Below, piece by piece: positions 16,914 through 19,698 of a DNA stretch of 19,698 bases. The stretch spans positions 1-19,698 of the forward strand of contig JALSKR010000235.1 in the NCBI GenBank assembly GCA_026988735.1, in the 5' to 3' direction. Numbering within the stretch: the stretch's first letter is position 1; each line of letters begins with the position of its first letter. The notes beneath the pieces were generated by a model that was not told the DNA's origin, searched no databases, and saw nothing but the letters and a program-made list of their open reading frames with translations. A program made the translations under genes and the position numbers. This DNA comes from Sulfurimonas sp. (GTDB lineage Bacteria; Campylobacterota; Campylobacteria; Campylobacterales; Sulfurimonadaceae).

Positions 16914-16954
16914 ATGTGTTACACTACATGTAGATTATTTAAGAGGTGATTTTT

Positions 16955-17920
16955 ATGGAAAAAATTTATAATTTAGCAATTATAGGTGCCGGACCTGCAG
17001 GGCTTGCCGCTGCAGTTGAGAGTTATTTGCAGGGTATAGACGATATTGTCGTGTTAGAAAAAGATGTCAATCATAACTCCACAATACGAAAATATTATAA
17101 AGACAACAAACGCGTCGACCTTGAATGGAAAGGACAAAAAGTTGAACTTAACGGTCGTATCGTCTTTGTAGATGGAACAAAAGAATCGACATTGGATTTA
17201 TTTGATGAGCTAATACAACATCATAATATTGAGCTAAAAACACAGGTTGAAGTCACTTCTATAGAAAAAGAGGATGAGTATTTCAGTGTTCATATGGCTG
17301 GCAGTAGTATAAAAGCCAAACGGGTTGTCGTAACCATAGGGCGTATGGGTAAACCAAATAAACCAAGCTATAAAATACCTCCAAGCATTAGAAAGAAAAT
17401 AAATTATACGCTTGATGAGTGTCAAGACGGTGAAAAAGTGCTTATTGTCGGCGGTGGTGATAGTGCCGTAGAGTATGCTGTGGACTTAGTCGGTAGAAAT
17501 GAAGTGGCAATCTGCTACAGAAGAGAAACTTTTCGCCGTGCAAATCCTTTAAATCAAAGAAATATTGCCAATGCAATTGCACATAATGAAGTGCGACCGA
17601 TTTTAGGGATGAATATTGAGTGTCTTGAAGATGATAACGGCAGAGTGAAAGTTCTTTTTAAAGAGATAGAACCCGAAACATTTGACAGAGTGATTTATGC
17701 TATCGGCGGGACAACACCAAGTGCATTTTTAGCAAGTTCGGGCATAGAAGAAGCAGATGGAAAACCCAAATATGACGAACATTATGAGACAAATATTAAT
17801 GGTCTTTTTGTCGCGGGGGATATAACACAAGAGAGCGGTGGCAGTATAGCTCTTGGACTTAACCAAGGTTATGAAATCGCCTGTTATATAAAAGGCGGAT
17901 GTAAAAACTGTAAAGATTAA
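16955..17920 (+). CDS. FqrB/TrxR2-like NAD(P)H flavoprotein lacking the TrxR redox motif
   Basis: A 321-residue FAD/NAD(P)H oxidoreductase with a thioredoxin reductase fold: FAD motif GAGPAG at 11-16, NAD(P)H motif VGGGDSAVEYA at 165-175 and FVAGDI at 285-290. The CxxC of thioredoxin reductase, expected near residue 135-150, is absent. The N-terminal stretch IRKYYKDNKRVD and the RMGKPNKPSYKIP region recall Helicobacter TrxR2/FqrB, an NADPH:flavodoxin/quinone reductase, and more distantly YpdA. The C-terminus ends in CKNC (316-319), an unusual tail pair. The start is the ATG at 16955 after AAGAGGTG; the GTG at 16946 lies inside that ribosome site. The stop directly abuts a broken repeat element. 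Confidence 0.78.
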   Translation: MEKIYNLAIIGAGPAGLAAAVESYLQGIDDIVVLEKDVNHNSTIRKYYKDNKRVDLEWKGQKVELNGRIVFVDGTKESTLDLFDELIQHHNIELKTQVEVTSIEKEDEYFSVHMAGSSIKAKRVVVTIGRMGKPNKPSYKIPPSIRKKINYTLDECQDGEKVLIVGGGDSAVEYAVDLVGRNEVAICYRRETFRRANPLNQRNIANAIAHNEVRPILGMNIECLEDDNGRVKVLFKEIEPETFDRVIYAIGGTTPSAFLASSGIEEADGKPKYDEHYETNINGLFVAGDITQESGGSIALGLNQGYEIACYIKGGCKNCKD

Positions 17921-18059
17921 TGCCATAGAGTGACAAAAAGTAGCAATAGTCGGCACTAAAGTACCGATTCCGAGGAGATGTTGTTTTCTTTGGAACCCGT
18001 ACTTTCTATGCTAAAGTATGACTTAGAAAAAAACTAAATTTTTTTCTGTAGTGCGGACT
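17921..18059 (-). repeat. Repeat locus D: broken copies of the 71-bp element
   Basis: Inverted orientation. It starts with a partial element, centre plus arm 1 (17921-17971), cut off exactly at the stop codon of the flavoprotein gene. After a 20-base linker comes arm 2 (GGAACCCGTACTTT at 17992-18005), which is interrupted by about 35 bases of foreign AT-rich sequence before it resumes as CTGTAGTGCGGACT (about 18046-18059). The locus fills the whole gap between convergent genes. Confidence 0.8.
18000..18047. terminator. Two hairpins between convergent genes
   Basis: TACTTT (18000-18005) pairs with AAAGTA (18013-18018). Directly after, AGAAAAAAA (18025-18033) pairs with TTTTTTTCT (18039-18047) across a 5-base loop. 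The second stem has an A tract on one arm and a T tract on the other, so it resembles a weak bidirectional terminator. It lies inside the disrupted arm of repeat locus D. GC content of the stems is low, so termination is uncertain. Confidence 0.4.
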
Positions 18060-18067
18060 TTGTATCT

Positions 18068-18433
18068 TTATACATTATCCCGTGTATCAGATAAAATGGC
18101 AGGGTCTTTTTCGCTTATAATCCCTTCAGGGGTGTCAAGTATGAGTTCAAGCTCACAATGAAGGTACTCTGAAGTAGAAATCGGCGTGAAAGTACTGTCT
18201 TGGAATGCTGCCTTTTTAGCTCCGATGATTATAGCGTCTGCTAAAGAGAGTGTTTTTGTGCTAGTGTAAGAACCTCTAAGTTCATTATTTATATAAAGAT
18301 TTGTTGTTGTTTTTATGTTTTGATGGAGTAAAGGGTGTTCATTTAAAAGAGCTTGTTTGTCGATGGAATTTTGTGCTTGAAGGACTTCTTGTATAGAATC
18401 GCGTGAGAGTTGCAGTAAAACCGAACGACTCAT
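18068..18433 (-). CDS. AMMECR1-domain-like protein
   Basis: A 121-residue soluble protein. The region from about 45 to 108 matches the AMMECR1 pattern: NLYINNELRGSYTS, then TLSLADAIIIGAKKAAFQDSTFTPIS and YLHCELELILDTPEGI. The LRGC motif, the most conserved part of the family, reads LRGS here (52-55), so the conserved cysteine is lost, and the protein is shorter than the usual ~180-200 residues. The function of the family is not established. It begins in an ATGA overlap with the upstream antiporter stop, so the two are made together. A diverged AMMECR1 protein is my best reading. Confidence 0.6.
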   Translation of the reverse strand: MSRSVLLQLSRDSIQEVLQAQNSIDKQALLNEHPLLHQNIKTTTNLYINNELRGSYTSTKTLSLADAIIIGAKKAAFQDSTFTPISTSEYLHCELELILDTPEGIISEKDPAILSDTRDNV

Positions 18434-19596
18434 TCCACACTCCTTTTCTCTTGTTTCGCTTTATAGATATTTACCAATTTTATGACAATCATAACACTTA
18501 TTACCTGAAACAGAGCCGCGAGAATAAAAGCATAGTAATGGAGTTTATCTATTGAATTAGCCGTATAGGCAAGTGTTGCCATTGCGATGAGAAGCGTCAG
18601 CGGCATAGAGTGCGAGAGTCCAAAAAGAATGGTATCTACAAGTCCGAGTTCTTTGAGAAAGACCAAAGAAGCAAAAAGACGCATAAAAACCATAACAAGC
18701 GTAATAATCAACGCTTCTTTAATGAGTCCGTTTATCAACAGTGCATCAAGATGAAAAGAGCTTCCTATGTGAATAAAAAAGATAGGAATGAGAAATCCGA
18801 AACCAAAAGAGGCAAGTTTTTCTGGCAGTTCGTGTTTGTGTTCAAAAAAAGTCGGGATGAAAATACCCGCTAAAAAGGCACCAAAAGCAAGTTCAAGATG
18901 TAAAAAAAGCATAGTACCGATGAGTAAAAAAAAGATGCCCATAGAGAGTCGAATGTCTTGTTCTTTGTTGTCATCGTGTGGCATTAGCGCTATGGCAACC
19001 TTTGGAAACCACCAAAACAGAAGCTGCATGGAACGAAAAAGAATGAACATAAAAAGTAAAAATGCCAAAAGTGCTATAATAGTTTGAAAAAGTCCTAGCC
19101 CAAAGCCGGACTTTAAAGCAGCAGAAGTGATGGTTAAAATGACGATACTCGCAACTTCTCCTATACCGCCGACGGTCATTGAAAGATTTAGCCAAGGGGT
19201 CTTTCCATACTCTTTTGAAAGAGAAGCAACCAGTCCGATGGAAATAAGTGGGAGTAAAACCATAAATATTTTCCCTGATTCAAACTGTATAGAAAAAGCG
19301 ACTGAAAAAGTATAGAGTAGTATCAAATATACAAGGGCTTTTTTCATAATACTTGCAGGTGTTTTGAGTACATTTTTTAAATTAATCTCCGTACCGGCAA
19401 TAAACATGAGATATAAAAATCCAAATTCAGCAACTAGATTAAACAGATGTTCATCATGCAAAAAGCCGACATAGCCTAAAAGTGAACCTAAAATAATTTC
19501 AATAGGAGTAGTAGGCAAGCGTAAAAATTTGGCAAGAAAAGGAGAAAATATAATGATGAGCGATATTGTAATGATGAGGGTTATATTGTCATTCAT
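18430..19596 (-). CDS. CPA2-family cation/proton antiporter (KefB/GerN type membrane domain)
   Basis: A 388-residue, roughly 12-helix membrane protein of the Na+/H+ exchanger superfamily (CPA2). Family features include LRLPTTPIEIILGSLLGYVGFL in the first third, EFGFLYLMFIAGTEINLKNV, MTVGGIGEVASIVILTITSAALKSG, ELAFGAFLAGIFIPTFFEHKHELPEKLASFGFGFLIPIFFIHIGSSF and FGLSHSMPLTLLIAMATLAY. No C-terminal RCK/TrkA-N domain is present, so nucleotide gating of the KefB kind is not encoded here. The ion (Na+ or K+) cannot be told. AAGGAG (minus strand, 19605-19610) is the ribosome site, and the AMMECR1-like gene is coupled downstream. Confidence 0.88.
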   Translation of the reverse strand: MNDNITLIITISLIIIFSPFLAKFLRLPTTPIEIILGSLLGYVGFLHDEHLFNLVAEFGFLYLMFIAGTEINLKNVLKTPASIMKKALVYLILLYTFSVAFSIQFESGKIFMVLLPLISIGLVASLSKEYGKTPWLNLSMTVGGIGEVASIVILTITSAALKSGFGLGLFQTIIALLAFLLFMFILFRSMQLLFWWFPKVAIALMPHDDNKEQDIRLSMGIFFLLIGTMLFLHLELAFGAFLAGIFIPTFFEHKHELPEKLASFGFGFLIPIFFIHIGSSFHLDALLINGLIKEALIITLVMVFMRLFASLVFLKELGLVDTILFGLSHSMPLTLLIAMATLAYTANSIDKLHYYAFILAALFQVISVMIVIKLVNIYKAKQEKRSVE

Positions 19597-19622
19597 TATT
19601 ATTTCTCCTTTGTAATTTTTTT

Positions 19623-19693
19623 GGAACCGGTACTTTAGTGCCGGCTATTGCAACTTTCTTGCCACTCTCAGCCCGGACTGAAGTCCGGGTTCC
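19623..19693 (+). repeat. Repeat locus E: one complete 71-bp double-hairpin element
   Basis: A single, well-preserved copy just upstream of the antiporter gene. Arm 1 is GGAACCGGTACTTTAGTGCC, and arm 2 contains the perfect stem CCCGGACT / AGTCCGGG. The window ends five bases later, so it may be the first unit of a longer array; the last bases (AAGAG) resemble the start of a linker. Confidence 0.9.
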
Positions 19694-19698
19694 AAGAG

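Noticed and set aside
16946-16954. GTG start of the FqrB-like gene
   Set aside because: It lies within the AAGAGGTG ribosome site of the ATG at 16955.
8649-19693. Integron attC sites separating gene cassettes
   Set aside because: The double inverted-arm structure superficially resembles attC, but elements occur in tandem, in both orientations, between multi-gene operons, and I see no conserved attC core triplet pattern or integrase.
8649-19693. Classical MITE with target-site duplication
   Set aside because: Terminal inverted arms are present, but the bases flanking the copies show no consistent duplication, and each arm is itself a hairpin, which fits REP doublets better.

Overview
The window looks like a chromosomal segment of a free-living Campylobacterota species, most likely close to Sulfurimonas. 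The DNA is AT-rich. The order recA - eno - small FtsB/DivIC-like protein - AMIN-domain protein matches the arrangement known in Helicobacter and Campylobacter. A split PAS/chemoreceptor pair like CetB/CetA, an FqrB-like flavoprotein and an SQR-like flavoprotein fit the same group. I see no rRNA, tRNA, insertion sequence, transposase or CRISPR array.

Layout. (1) 103-6572, plus strand: a compact run of housekeeping and envelope genes: recA, eno, an FtsB-like protein, an AMIN protein, a DUF481-like outer-membrane barrel, mgtE and a CNNM/CorC-type CBS protein. It ends at a bidirectional hairpin where two convergent genes share a TTAA stop. (2) 6569-8574, minus strand: a two-gene energy-taxis module, a PAS protein followed by a membrane chemoreceptor with a C-terminal zinc-binding CZB domain. 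(3) 9139-12471, minus strand: an SQR-like flavoprotein, an EamA transporter and a DAACS-type dicarboxylate/glutamate symporter. (4) 12840-15220, minus strand: asnB and a SAM methyltransferase. (5) 15523-17920, plus strand: a ketopantoate reductase-family gene, msrA and an FqrB-like flavoprotein. (6) 18068-19596, minus strand: an AMMECR1-like protein and a CPA2 cation/proton antiporter.

The most unusual content is not protein-coding. From 8.6 kb to the right edge, most of the larger gaps between transcription units carry a 71-bp element. Each element is two inverted, hairpin-forming arms (GGAACC..GTACTTTAGTGC and its inverse) around a ~30-bp centre, like a REP doublet (REPIN/BIME). Copies stand alone or in short tandem arrays, and the linker length is fixed within each locus but differs between loci (18, 22 and 10-12 bp). 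Stem positions co-vary between copies, so the fold appears to be maintained. Copies overlap the 3' end of asnB and abut the 5' end of panE, whose first 20 bases match the element's centre at 19 of 20 positions. The first 8.6 kb has none.

A second signal is the palindrome TTACATGTAA. Its TACATGTA core occurs ten times in the window, eight of them within 13.7-16.9 kb. Most are inside coding regions of unrelated proteins, where it is usually read as Leu-His-Val. Together the two signals suggest that the right-hand part has a history different from the recA block, or is under a DNA-level selection that protein annotation does not explain.
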